Positions 33,584 through 42,634 of a stretch of DNA of 64,000 nucleotides are shown piece by piece (position 1 is the stretch's first letter; every line of letters starts with the position of its first letter). The notes below the pieces were generated by a model, which saw nothing but the letters and a program-made list of their open reading frames with translations, ran no database searches and was not told the origin of the DNA. Source of the DNA: Streptomyces hyderabadensis (GTDB lineage Bacteria; Actinomycetota; Actinomycetes; Streptomycetales; Streptomycetaceae); the NCBI RefSeq assembly GCF_020404845.1, contig NZ_JAIOJZ010000014.1, positions 89,852 through 153,851 of the forward strand, written 5' to 3'. The translations under genes were made by a program, and so were the position numbers.

Positions 33584-35551
33584 CTAGCCGCGGAATCCGA
33601 GTACGGTCGTGAAGCCCCGGGCGCCGTCGGTGACGCCGGTGCCGACCAGCGTGGTGGCCGGTTCCTTGCGCCCGAAGCCGGGGGAGTACCAGCCCAGCGG
33701 CGGGTCGGTCTCACCGCGGTGCGCCCGCCAGGACAGCTCGCCCGGCAGGTCGAGCACCGCCGAGCGCTCCTCGCCGTCCCGGGACCAGGTGAGCACGGCG
33801 CGGCTGCCCGACAGGTCGGCGGAGACCGCCGGGCCGAGGTGGAACGCCAGCCGCACGGTCCGGCGCGGGCCGCTCACCTCGTCCACCACCCGCAGTTCAC
33901 GGCTCGCGGCGGTCAGCTCCACCCGGCGGCGGTGCACCGAACCCCGGTACCCGTCGTGCTCGGCGCACCAGCGGGACACCCCCGCGTCGGAGACGTCCAC
34001 GGCCGGCACGCGGCTGCGCGCGTGCCGGGTCCACAGGAACGGACCGCCGGAGACGGACTGGTCGGTTCCGTCCAGCTCCAGGGTGTTGTGGCCGAGGGTC
34101 GAGCGGAAGTACCGCCGCCACCCCGGCTGCCCGTGGTAGCAGTACGTCCCCGGGTCGGCGAGCACGTCGACCCCGTCGTGCCGCACCTCCACCGAGAGCG
34201 CGTCCGCGTGGGCGTGCGCGGCGATGGACAGGAAGCCGTGCGGACCGCCGTCGCAGCGGCACCAGATGCCGCCGGGGCCGCGCAGCACCGTGAGCCCCGC
34301 GTCCGCGAAGTGGGCCGGCCTGGCCGCCGGGCGGCTCACCGACCCGCCCGCTCCGTCCTTGCCGTACGGCCGGACCAGCGCCGCCAGCAGCGGGGTGCGC
34401 ACATCCGTGCCGGTCACCTCCGGCCACCAGGGGAGCGATCCGAACACGGCGTCGCCGGTGGCCAGCAGCGAGGCCCAGCGGTCGGTGTCCGGGCCGTCCA
34501 CCACCAGGCCGTGGCCGTCGTCCGCGTCCCCCTGGCGCGGCGGGCGCAGCCGGTCGTCCACGACTGCGGCGAGCGCGTCGGTCATCCGCAGCAGCACCAG
34601 CCGGACCGTCGCCGGAACCGGCACACCGGCGGCGTCCGCCTCCGCCAGCGCGGCCAGGCCCAGCTCCAGCACCAGCCCGTGGTACTCGGTGGCCAGCTCC
34701 CGGTTGAGGCCGGAGAGGAACGTGTTGGCGCGCAGGTGCCGGTCCAGCGACCGCAGCGCGTCGTCCCGCCAGTGCGCCGAGTCGGGGAACCAGCCGAAGG
34801 CGCAGGAGGCGGCCAGCTGCCCCGCGGCCTCGGCCACCGCGTGGTTGTTCGCCGACGACCCCCGGCTGGGGAAGGCGGCCAGCCAGCGCTGGTGGTGCCA
34901 GATCTGCTTCAGCGCCGCCGGGTTGTCCTCGAAGAGCGCGGCCGCGCCCGGCCAGCCGTCGAGCAGCCGGCGGATCCACACCCACGACAGCAGCCGGATC
35001 CCCAGCTCGATGCCGCTGACCCAGTGCACCCCGCGCAGCGGCGCGTTGGACGTCCACCACGACCGCAGGTGCCCGGCCACCCGCTCGGCGTACCGCTCGT
35101 CGCCGGTGACCGCGTAGGCGGCGGCGAGCACCGTGAGGTACTGGTGCCGGGACAGCTCCCAGATCTGCTTGACGTCCCCGATCGCGTCCTCGTCGCGGTA
35201 CGGCACGTCGAAGGCGTAGCCCCACGGTGCGCGGCGCCCGGTCTTCGGGTCGTACGACCAGTCCGGGTCGGCCAGGTCGCCGCGGACCGTGCCGAAGTAC
35301 TCCACCCGCCCGGCCATCAGGCGGTCCGCCTCCGCGACCAGACGCTTCGCGGCGTCCGGCGCCACCGAGGCGAGCGTCCCGGCGGGCAGGACCGCGGTGA
35401 ACCGGGCCCCGGTCAGGCTCGGGGCGACCGGCGGCGCCGACCGCCACCGCCGCCTGCGCACGGTGTCGGCCACCCGGCCGCCCACCTCCCGCGGACCCAT
35501 CCGGGACAGCCGCCGCAGGTACCAGCCCGCACTCCCCGGGTTCACGGTCAT
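33584..35551 (-). CDS. Heparinase II/III family protein
   Basis: A 655-residue protein. The N-terminal part (1-350) is an alpha/alpha toroid with WSYDPKTGRRAPWGYAFD and LSGLNRELATEYHGLVLELG (the Asn/His/Tyr active-site positions of PL12/PL15/PL17/PL21 lyases). The C-terminal part is beta-sheet, with FLSIAAHAHADALSVEVRHD (the HAH-DxL zinc/structural motif) and YRSTLGHNTLELDG-type segment FRSTLGHNTLELDGTDQS. Such lyases cleave uronic-acid polymers by beta-elimination. No signal peptide is evident, which is odd for a polymer-degrading enzyme and common in capsule clusters. ATGA overlap with the upstream dehydrogenase. Confidence 0.85.
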   Translation of the reverse strand: MTVNPGSAGWYLRRLSRMGPREVGGRVADTVRRRRWRSAPPVAPSLTGARFTAVLPAGTLASVAPDAAKRLVAEADRLMAGRVEYFGTVRGDLADPDWSYDPKTGRRAPWGYAFDVPYRDEDAIGDVKQIWELSRHQYLTVLAAAYAVTGDERYAERVAGHLRSWWTSNAPLRGVHWVSGIELGIRLLSWVWIRRLLDGWPGAAALFEDNPAALKQIWHHQRWLAAFPSRGSSANNHAVAEAAGQLAASCAFGWFPDSAHWRDDALRSLDRHLRANTFLSGLNRELATEYHGLVLELGLAALAEADAAGVPVPATVRLVLLRMTDALAAVVDDRLRPPRQGDADDGHGLVVDGPDTDRWASLLATGDAVFGSLPWWPEVTGTDVRTPLLAALVRPYGKDGAGGSVSRPAARPAHFADAGLTVLRGPGGIWCRCDGGPHGFLSIAAHAHADALSVEVRHDGVDVLADPGTYCYHGQPGWRRYFRSTLGHNTLELDGTDQSVSGGPFLWTRHARSRVPAVDVSDAGVSRWCAEHDGYRGSVHRRRVELTAASRELRVVDEVSGPRRTVRLAFHLGPAVSADLSGSRAVLTWSRDGEERSAVLDLPGELSWRAHRGETDPPLGWYSPGFGRKEPATTLVGTGVTDGARGFTTVLGFRG

Positions 35552-37743
35552 CGCGCCTCCGCCAGGGTCACCGGAGCACCACCGGTCAGGGCGGCCCGCA
35601 CGGCCAGGGTGGCCGCCGTGGTGGCCACCAGCGACCCGAGCGGCACCGGCATCGGCCCGCCGGTCCGCACCGCCTTGACGAACGCGGCCAGTTCGGCCGA
35701 CTGGCCCTTGTCCCGGGCCTTGGGCAGCCGGGAACTGACCCACCGCTTGCGGCCGTCGTAGACCGATGTGCGCACGAAGTCGTCGAGTTGCAGCACCTTG
35801 CCGTCGGCGACCAGGTCGAGCGTCTCCTTGGGGAATCCGGCCGCGCCGGTGGTGACGTAGCTGATCGTGGCGGTGGACCCGTCGGGGTAGCCCAGCACCA
35901 CCTGGAGGTCCTCGTTGCCGGACGGGGCGAGGGCGTACACCGAGACCGGGTCGGCCCCCAGCAGCCAGCTCGCCGTGTCGACGAAGTGCCCGCCCTCACC
36001 GGCGAACCGGGAACCCTCGGTGCCCTGCTGGAGGTACCAGCTGCCGTGGTCGAGCCGTCCCGCGTTGACCAGGTAGCGCAGGCTCGCCGGCCCGGTGCGG
36101 GCGCCGAACCGGTCCCGGGCCTCCTTCAGCAGCGGCGCGAACCGGCGGTTGAAGCCCACCTGCAACCGGTCGTTGCCGGACTCCTCCACCGCGTCGAGCA
36201 CCCCGGTCAGCTCGTCCTCGGAGAGCGCCAACGGCTTCTCCACGAACACGGCCTTGCCGGCCAGCAGCGCCTTCCGGGTCAGTTCGGCGTGCGAGCTGTG
36301 CCGGGTGACCACGAACACCGCGTCGACGGAGGCGTCGCCGAGCACGGCGTCCAGGTCGGTGGTCGCCTCCCGGAAGCCGAACTTCCGCTGCGCGTTGGCC
36401 GCGGACAGGGCCGTCGTCGTGACGACCGTCGACAGCTCCACGCCGTCGCGCTGGGCCAGGTGCGGCAGCAGCATCGACGTCGCGTAGTTCCCCGCGCCGA
36501 CGAACGCGAGGCGCACCGGCTTCTTCGCCGCCCGCACGGGGGCCGGGGCCTTGCCGCCGCCGCGCACCGCGGGCACGGTGATCGCCGGCGCATCGGCCGG
36601 CGCCCCTTCCCCGGCGGCCGGTTCGGGATACCGGAACAGCACCGCCACGGCCTTCAGGCCGCCGTCCTTGAGGCTCTGGTACGTCTCCACGGCGTCGTCG
36701 AAGGCGGCCGTACGCGTGATGAGCGGCTCCACGTCGACGCGGCCCCGGGCGACGAGGTCGAGGAAGCACGCCAGGTTGCGCCGCTCGGTCCAGCGCACGT
36801 AGCCGATCGGGTAGTCCCGCCCCTCGATCTCGTACTGCGGGTCGTAGCGCCCCGGCCCGTAGGAGCGGGAGAACCGGACGTCCAGCTCCTTCTCGTAGTA
36901 CGCGTTCCACGGCAGGTCCAGGCGGCACTTGCCGATGTCGACGACCCGGCCGCGGTCCCGGCACAGCCGCGCGGCCAGCTCGACGGGCTGGTTGCTGCCA
37001 CCGCCGGCGGCCAGGTACACCTGGTCCGCCCCGTGGCCGTGGGTGAGTTCGGCGACGGCGCTCTCCACGGCCGGGGACGCCGGGTCACCGCAGGCCGCCG
37101 CGCCCAGCCGCTCGGCGAGTTCGCAGCGCTCCGGGTCGGGGTCGACGCCGACGACCCGGACGCCCGAGGCGGTCAGCAGTTGCGCCACCAGCTGCCCGAT
37201 CAGCCCGAGCCCGATGACCAGCGCCACCTCGCCGAGCCGCGACTCGCCCTGGCGGACCCCCTGGAGCGCGATCGACCCGACGGTCCCGAAGGCCGCGTGC
37301 CGCGGCGCGAGACCGTCGGGCACCGGGGCGTAGAGGTTCTTCGGGACCCAGTTCAGCTCGGCGTGCAGGGCGTGCTCGTTGCCGGCGCAGGCCACCAGGT
37401 CGCCGGCCTTCACGTCGTCGATGCCGTCACCGACCTGCTCGACCACCCCGCACAGCGAGTAGCCGAGCGGCGTGTAGGAGTCCAGCTTGCCCATCACCTT
37501 GCGATACGTGGCGGGCACCCCGTTGGTGGCCACGCTCTGCACGACCTTGGCCACCTGGTCCGGGCGGGAACGGGCCTTGCCCAGCATCGACATGCCGGCC
37601 TCGGACACCTTCATCAGCTCGGTGCCGGTGGAGATCAGCGAATAGGCGGTCCGCACCAGCACACCGCCCGGCTTGCAGCCCGGCACCGGCACGTCGAGCA
37701 GCGCCAGCTCGCCGCTCTTGTAGTTCTGCACAACCTGTTTCAC
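35548..37743 (-). CDS. Bidomain zinc-type dehydrogenase / Gfo-Idh-MocA oxidoreductase
   Basis: A 731-residue fusion. Residues 1-~370 resemble a medium-chain alcohol dehydrogenase (LISTGTELMKVSEAGMSML, VIGLGLIGQLVAQLLTAS, ending VAVLFRYPEP). A 50-residue Ala/Pro linker follows. Residues ~420-731 are a Gfo/Idh/MocA oxidoreductase (VRLAFVGAGNYATSMLLPHL; KAVFVEKPLALSEDEL with the EKP catalytic Lys). Bidomain proteins of this architecture accompany heparinase II/III genes in many bacterial capsule loci. Start GTG at 37743 follows AAGAGGA; an ATG 10 codons upstream is possible. Substrate unknown. Confidence 0.88.
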   Translation of the reverse strand: MKQVVQNYKSGELALLDVPVPGCKPGGVLVRTAYSLISTGTELMKVSEAGMSMLGKARSRPDQVAKVVQSVATNGVPATYRKVMGKLDSYTPLGYSLCGVVEQVGDGIDDVKAGDLVACAGNEHALHAELNWVPKNLYAPVPDGLAPRHAAFGTVGSIALQGVRQGESRLGEVALVIGLGLIGQLVAQLLTASGVRVVGVDPDPERCELAERLGAAACGDPASPAVESAVAELTHGHGADQVYLAAGGGSNQPVELAARLCRDRGRVVDIGKCRLDLPWNAYYEKELDVRFSRSYGPGRYDPQYEIEGRDYPIGYVRWTERRNLACFLDLVARGRVDVEPLITRTAAFDDAVETYQSLKDGGLKAVAVLFRYPEPAAGEGAPADAPAITVPAVRGGGKAPAPVRAAKKPVRLAFVGAGNYATSMLLPHLAQRDGVELSTVVTTTALSAANAQRKFGFREATTDLDAVLGDASVDAVFVVTRHSSHAELTRKALLAGKAVFVEKPLALSEDELTGVLDAVEESGNDRLQVGFNRRFAPLLKEARDRFGARTGPASLRYLVNAGRLDHGSWYLQQGTEGSRFAGEGGHFVDTASWLLGADPVSVYALAPSGNEDLQVVLGYPDGSTATISYVTTGAAGFPKETLDLVADGKVLQLDDFVRTSVYDGRKRWVSSRLPKARDKGQSAELAAFVKAVRTGGPMPVPLGSLVATTAATLAVRAALTGGAPVTLAEAR

Positions 37744-37796
37744 CGAAAGTCCTCTTGTCTCTCTGCCGGTCATGGTGCGGGGGAGGTGCCGAGGTG

Positions 37797-39731
37797 CTAC
37801 GCGCTCGACGGGACGTCGTGGTCGGCCCCCGAGGTCGCGCCGCGGTACCAGTACTCGAGGGTCAGCACGTGCCACAGGTGCTTGGAGAAGTCCCGCTGCC
37901 CGGCGGCGTCCTCGGCCACGAGCCGCCGCAGCGCGTCACGGCGCAGGAAGCCGGACCGCACCAGCTCGCCGTCGTTCACCACCTCGCGCACCAGCGGCGC
38001 CAGATCCCGGCTCATCCAGGCCCGCAGCGGGGCGCTGAACAGGCCCTTGGGCCGGTACACGATCTCCCGGGGCAGGATTGACGTGGCCGCCTCCTTCAGG
38101 ACGGCCTTGCCCTGCCGTCCGACGATCTTGCGGTCACCGGGGACGGCGAACGCCGCCTTCACCACCTCGACGTCCACGTACGGCACCCGCACCTCGGTCG
38201 AGGCGGCCATGCTGGAGCGGTCCGTGTAGGCGAGGTTCAGGCCCGGCAGGAACATCCGGGCGTCGGCCAGGCACATCCGGTTCACGAAGTCGTCCAGCCC
38301 GTTGTCCCGGTAGACGTCCGCGTGCTCGGTCAGCACCTCCCCGACCGTCCCCGCCAGGTCCGGATCGATCAGGGCGAGCAGCTCCCCCCGGTCGTACATC
38401 GTGTAGCTGCGCCGGAAGGCCGTCTCCTCCGGCAGGTCCGCGAAGGACAGGAACCGCTTCGCGAAGCGCACCGACCGGTAGCCCCGGCGGCTGGTCGCGA
38501 CCGGCAGCCGGTCCACGGCCGCGGACAGCCCGCGCCGCAGCGGCCGCGGGACGCGCTGGTAGCGCAGCGCCAGCGTGTTGGCCAGGTGCTTGCGGTAACC
38601 GGCGAACAGCTCGTCGGCCCCCATCCCCGACAGCATCACCTTGACCCCGGCCTCCCGGGCGGCCGAGCAGATCAGGAAGGTGTTGATCGCCGCGGGGTCG
38701 CCGATCGGCTCGTCCAGGTGGTACGTCATCCGCGGCAGCAGGTCCAGCACGTCCGGGGCGATCTCGATCTCGCGCAGGTCGACGCCGAACCGCTCGGCCA
38801 CCTGCCGGGCGTAGCGCAGGTCGTCGGGCATGGCCTCGAACCTGGCGTCCTCGGCCCGGAAGCCGATGGTGTAGGCGCAGATGCCGGGCCGGTCGCGGGC
38901 CGCCAGCGCGGTCAGATAGCTGGAGTCCAGCCCGCCGGAGAGGAACGTCGCCACCGGCACGTCGGACAGCAGGTGGCGGCGGGTCGACTCCTCGACGACG
39001 GCGGCCAGATCCGGCTGCTCGCCGGCCAGGGCCCGCTCCCGGCCCTCGGCGGCGACGTCCTTCAGGTTCCAGAACCTGCCGCGCTCCACCCGGCCGTCGG
39101 GACGGCAGCGCAGCCAGCTCCCCGGCGGCAGCTTCTCCGCCTCGCGGAAGGCACAGCGCGAGTCCGGCACCCAGTAGTACAGCAGCGAGGCCACCAGCGC
39201 CCCGTGGTCCACCTCCAGCTTCCCGCCGGACACGGCGGCGAGCGCCTTCAGCTCGGAGGCGAACACCAGGCCCCCGCCGCGCCGGAGCAGGAACAGCGGC
39301 TTGATGCCGAGCTGGTCGCGGGCGAGGACCAGTTCACCGGTGCGCTCGTCGAAGACCGCGAACGCGAACATGCCGCGCAGCCGGGCCAGACAGTCCGTGC
39401 CCCAGCGCCGCCAGGCCTCCAGGACCACCTCGGTGTCGGAGGTACCGCGAAAGCGCACCCCGGCGGACTCCAGCTCGGCCCGGAGTTCGGGCGCGTTGTA
39501 CAGCTCGCCGTTGTAGGTCAGGGCGAGGCCGTCCGCGACCATCGGCTGGGCGCCGGTCCCGGACAGGTCGATGATGGCCAGCCTGCGGTGCCCGAGCTGC
39601 ACCTCGCCGTCCCCCGCGCGGTGACTGTAACGGCCCGCCCCGTCCGGGCCCCGGTGGGCGAGGACGTCGGTGAGCCGGTCGGTCACGGCCTTGCCGTCCG
39701 GCCAGTGGTAGGTGCCTGCGATGCCGCACAT
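37797..39731 (-). CDS. Asparagine synthase-like glutamine amidotransferase
   Basis: A 644-residue AsnB-type protein. The N-terminal Ntn amidotransferase domain starts MCGIAGTYHWPDG with nucleophile Cys2, HRGPDGAGR and LGHRRLAIIDLSGTGAQPM. The synthetase domain contains FLSGGLDSSYLTALAARD, the PP-loop ATP-binding motif, and MLSGMGADELFAGYRKH. In an exopolysaccharide operon such proteins often amidate a sugar carboxylate, as WbpS does for a uronamide in Pseudomonas O antigen. Here the 6-dehydrogenase gene upstream supplies a uronic acid, so a uronamide is a reasonable inference. Confidence 0.86.
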   Translation of the reverse strand: MCGIAGTYHWPDGKAVTDRLTDVLAHRGPDGAGRYSHRAGDGEVQLGHRRLAIIDLSGTGAQPMVADGLALTYNGELYNAPELRAELESAGVRFRGTSDTEVVLEAWRRWGTDCLARLRGMFAFAVFDERTGELVLARDQLGIKPLFLLRRGGGLVFASELKALAAVSGGKLEVDHGALVASLLYYWVPDSRCAFREAEKLPPGSWLRCRPDGRVERGRFWNLKDVAAEGRERALAGEQPDLAAVVEESTRRHLLSDVPVATFLSGGLDSSYLTALAARDRPGICAYTIGFRAEDARFEAMPDDLRYARQVAERFGVDLREIEIAPDVLDLLPRMTYHLDEPIGDPAAINTFLICSAAREAGVKVMLSGMGADELFAGYRKHLANTLALRYQRVPRPLRRGLSAAVDRLPVATSRRGYRSVRFAKRFLSFADLPEETAFRRSYTMYDRGELLALIDPDLAGTVGEVLTEHADVYRDNGLDDFVNRMCLADARMFLPGLNLAYTDRSSMAASTEVRVPYVDVEVVKAAFAVPGDRKIVGRQGKAVLKEAATSILPREIVYRPKGLFSAPLRAWMSRDLAPLVREVVNDGELVRSGFLRRDALRRLVAEDAAGQRDFSKHLWHVLTLEYWYRGATSGADHDVPSSA

Positions 39732-39734
39732 GTG

Positions 39735-41270
39735 CTACCGAGCCTCCTGATCGCTGTCCGGGACCGTCGCGGCCGGGATCACCGGCCGTTCCGTCCGGAG
39801 CCGCCCCGTCCCGTTGTGCCGCTTGGGGGATTCGTCGCGGCCGCGTGGCGCGGCGGCGTGCGGACCGTCCCACAGCGTGCCGTCGGTCCGGTCACGCGGA
39901 TCGGGGTCGATCAGGACCACCCCGATCACCGTGATGCGCTGGTCCGCGAGCTGCCGCGCCACGGTGTGCAGCCACGCGGCGCTGCCGTGCCCCGCCCGCA
40001 CCACGAGCACCGTCCGGCTGCCGAGGTGATGCAGGTCGGTCCACGCCGTACCGGGCGCCACCGAGCCGACCCCGATCCGGCGGACGTGGTGCGGCTCGGA
40101 CGCGGCACGCTCGCCGCGCAGCACGGTCGGGCCGCCGGACTTCCGGCGGGCGGCCCCCGCGAGGTCCGTGCCGGGCAGCGCGTCGACGACCACCACGGGC
40201 CCGTCCGCCTCCAGCGCCCCGGCGACGTCCAGGGCGATCACCCCGGCGCCGCGCGCACAGCCCAGTTCCAGCAGCGACACCGGTTCCGCGGAGCGGCGCA
40301 CGAGGCGCGCCAGGGTGGCGGTGAGCCGTTCGCGGGCCGCCCGGGTCCGCCGGCGCTGCCACGACCGGGCCGACCCGCGCGGCCCGTGGCGCAGCTCGGC
40401 GAGGACCGAGGCGCCCAGGTTCGCGGCGATCTCCCGGCGCAGCACCGGGCGGTCCGCCACCACCGCGCCGACCGCGGCCAGCGCGAGCCCGACGACGAGC
40501 CCGAGGACCAGCCCGATCCCGGCGTCGGTCGCCACGGCCCTGGGCAAGGAGTGCCGCACCGCGTGCGGGGCGTCCACGATCTGCGTGCCGGCGACGACCT
40601 CGGGTGTGCCGGTGAGCGCCTCCGCGGCCCGCTGGTCGAACTCCGCGATCCGCGAGTCCAGCTCGGCCCGGCGGGCGAAGAGCGACTCGATGCTGGCCGA
40701 CGCCTTCGGTTCGTCGTCCGGCGAGCGGTCCCCGATCGACCTGTTGACCTCGGCCAGCTCCTTGCGCATCCGGTCGCGCTGGTCCAGCAGGGACTTGGAC
40801 TCGGCCTCCGCGGCTTCCCGCATCCGCCGCACGTGGTCCGCGACGAACGTCTCGGCCAGGGCCTTGGCCCGGGCCACCGCTTCCGCCTCGCTGTCCCCCG
40901 TGACGTCGATCTGCAGCAGGTTGTTGGTCAGTCCGGTGCCCCGGTAGTCCTTCATGAAGTCTTCCGGGTTCTCCCGGGAGCCGAGGGAGCGCAGGGCCTC
41001 GGCGGCGATCCGCGTGGTGTCCAGCAGCTCGACATCGGTGCGGATCAGCGTTCCGGTGTCGTTCGGCTGGTCGTCCTTGTGCGCGACCAGCACCTTGGTC
41101 ACCGCGGCGGGACGGGGCGGCAGCAGGACCGCCACCGCCGCGCCGGCCAGCAGGCCCAGCAGGGCCAGGGACGCCCACAGGCGCCGCCGCCTGCGCACCG
41201 CCACGACCAGGGCCTGAAGATCCAGCAGCGGGGCGGAGGAGGACGACTGCGCAGTCGTACTCGTCGTCAT
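39735..41270 (-). CDS. Wzz-like chain-length/export protein with degenerate BY-kinase domain
   Basis: A 511-residue protein with membrane segments near residues 32-50 and 275-300 flanking a ~230-residue coiled-coil-rich loop (QRDRMRKELAEVNRSIGD). The C-terminal domain has the fold order of bacterial tyrosine kinases (LLELGCARGAGVIALDVAGAL then VVVVDALPGTDLAG), but the P-loop lysine and following Ser/Thr are replaced, so ATP binding is doubtful. It should set polymer length or couple polymerisation to export. ATGA overlap with the neighbour. A Pro/Arg-rich C-terminal tail. Confidence 0.78.
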   Translation of the reverse strand: MTTSTTAQSSSSAPLLDLQALVVAVRRRRRLWASLALLGLLAGAAVAVLLPPRPAAVTKVLVAHKDDQPNDTGTLIRTDVELLDTTRIAAEALRSLGSRENPEDFMKDYRGTGLTNNLLQIDVTGDSEAEAVARAKALAETFVADHVRRMREAAEAESKSLLDQRDRMRKELAEVNRSIGDRSPDDEPKASASIESLFARRAELDSRIAEFDQRAAEALTGTPEVVAGTQIVDAPHAVRHSLPRAVATDAGIGLVLGLVVGLALAAVGAVVADRPVLRREIAANLGASVLAELRHGPRGSARSWQRRRTRAARERLTATLARLVRRSAEPVSLLELGCARGAGVIALDVAGALEADGPVVVVDALPGTDLAGAARRKSGGPTVLRGERAASEPHHVRRIGVGSVAPGTAWTDLHHLGSRTVLVVRAGHGSAAWLHTVARQLADQRITVIGVVLIDPDPRDRTDGTLWDGPHAAAPRGRDESPKRHNGTGRLRTERPVIPAATVPDSDQEAR

Positions 41271-42634
41271 GCGGCACCTCCTGTCGCGTTCTCGGGCACC
41301 GGTGCCGCCTCGGTGGCGTGCTCCGGAGGGCGGCCGGCCGGCTCCGTCGAGCGGGCCCGGACCGCGCCGGCGACGACGACGCCGACGACGTCGTGCCCGC
41401 CGTCCGCGCACGCCTCGGCGAGGCCGGCGAGTTCCTCCGCGGTGCGGCTGCCCGCGCCGAGCACGACCAGGACACCCGACTCGGTGTCGCGGTCCGGCAC
41501 CAACGGCCGGGGCACCGAGACCTCCACCACCCGCAGCTGCGGCTCGCCCCCGGCCTCGGCGGCGAGCCGCTCCGCGGCCCGGCGGGCGACCAGGTCGTCG
41601 TCCGGTACGACGACCAGCAGCCGCCGGGCGGCCGGCAGCCGTTCCCGCAGGCGCGCGCAGATGCGCCGGTAGCGGATCCGCCGCCCGGCCTCGTCGCCGG
41701 AGGACTGCGGGGCCGGCAGGTCCCACCGGACGTCGGTGCCCAGCAGCCGCCGGAGCCGGGCCCGCGCGCCGCGTGCCTTCGGCCGGTGGGAGCGCCGGTC
41801 ACCGGGCACGTCCACGGTGCCCAGCAGCGCCGCGCGCAGCGCCGCGGCGATCTCGGATTCGGCCCGCAGCCGCCGGTTCACCCGCGCCGCGGCGAGGTGT
41901 CCGACGACCGAGAGCACGAGGAACAGCAGCGCGCCGCCGCCGACGAGCTGCAGCCTGGTCGGCGGGGCCTCACCGGTCGGCCGGGCCGCCGGTCCCATGA
42001 CGACCATGCCGGCCCTGTTGTTCGCCGGGCCGGCCTCCTCCAGCTTCTGCATGGCCTCCTGCAGCGTGCTGCGCAGCTTCTCCAGCTCGGTGCGGGCCTG
42101 CACGCTCTCCACGGTCTGCCCGGGATCGGCCGCGTTGGCCAGGTCGGTGATGCGCTGGTTGGTCCGCTTCACCTGCTCCCGCAGCGCCTCCGGCCCCGCG
42201 GCCTCGTCGGGATCGGTGCTGCCGCTCGCGATCCGTGCCGCGAACGTCACGAACTGCTGGGCCACTTCGTCGGAGAGCCGCTGCGCACGCTCCGGGGTGT
42301 CGGACGTCCCGGAGATCTTGATGATGTTCCCGTCGGCGGCCTCGGCGCTCACCCGGTCGCGCAGCTCGCTGTCGCTGACCCCGCTCCAGCCGAGTGCCTC
42401 GCCCGCCCGGTCGATCACCGACGAACTGGTGGCGACGTCCACCTGGGTGATCAGCTCGCGCTCCTCCCACTGCCCCGGCAGCAGGACCGACGCGGACGCC
42501 GTGTAGCGCGGCGGGAAGAGCACCGAGACGCCGTAGCCGACCAGTGCGCCCACCACGACGAGGACGGCGAGCAGCCGCCGGCGCCGCCGGAGTATTCGCC
42601 CGACCGTGACCAGGCGTATCGTGTCATCGCTCAA
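41267..42634 (-). CDS. Wzz-like chain-length determinant protein with degenerate cytosolic domain
   Basis: A 455-residue protein from a TTG start overlapping the upstream gene (TTGA), with GGGAGAAGG upstream. A membrane segment around residues 20-38 (LLAVLVVVGALVGYGVSVLF) is followed by PPRYTASASVLLPGQW, the Wzz family pattern. Coiled coil ~140-200 and a second membrane segment near 228-248 follow. The cytosolic part (RRLLVVVPDDDLVARRAAERL) aligns with BY-kinase domains but has no Walker A. It likely forms a hetero-oligomer with the adjacent Wzz-like protein, whose topology it shares. Confidence 0.78.
   Translation of the reverse strand: MSDDTIRLVTVGRILRRRRRLLAVLVVVGALVGYGVSVLFPPRYTASASVLLPGQWEERELITQVDVATSSSVIDRAGEALGWSGVSDSELRDRVSAEAADGNIIKISGTSDTPERAQRLSDEVAQQFVTFAARIASGSTDPDEAAGPEALREQVKRTNQRITDLANAADPGQTVESVQARTELEKLRSTLQEAMQKLEEAGPANNRAGMVVMGPAARPTGEAPPTRLQLVGGGALLFLVLSVVGHLAAARVNRRLRAESEIAAALRAALLGTVDVPGDRRSHRPKARGARARLRRLLGTDVRWDLPAPQSSGDEAGRRIRYRRICARLRERLPAARRLLVVVPDDDLVARRAAERLAAEAGGEPQLRVVEVSVPRPLVPDRDTESGVLVVLGAGSRTAEELAGLAEACADGGHDVVGVVVAGAVRARSTEPAGRPPEHATEAAPVPENATGGAA

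Noticed and set aside
38322..41672. Very long plus-strand frame across the amidotransferase and Wzz-like genes
   Set aside because: It is antisense to genes with clear AsnB and Wzz motifs and has low-complexity composition. Shadow of the minus-strand coding frames.
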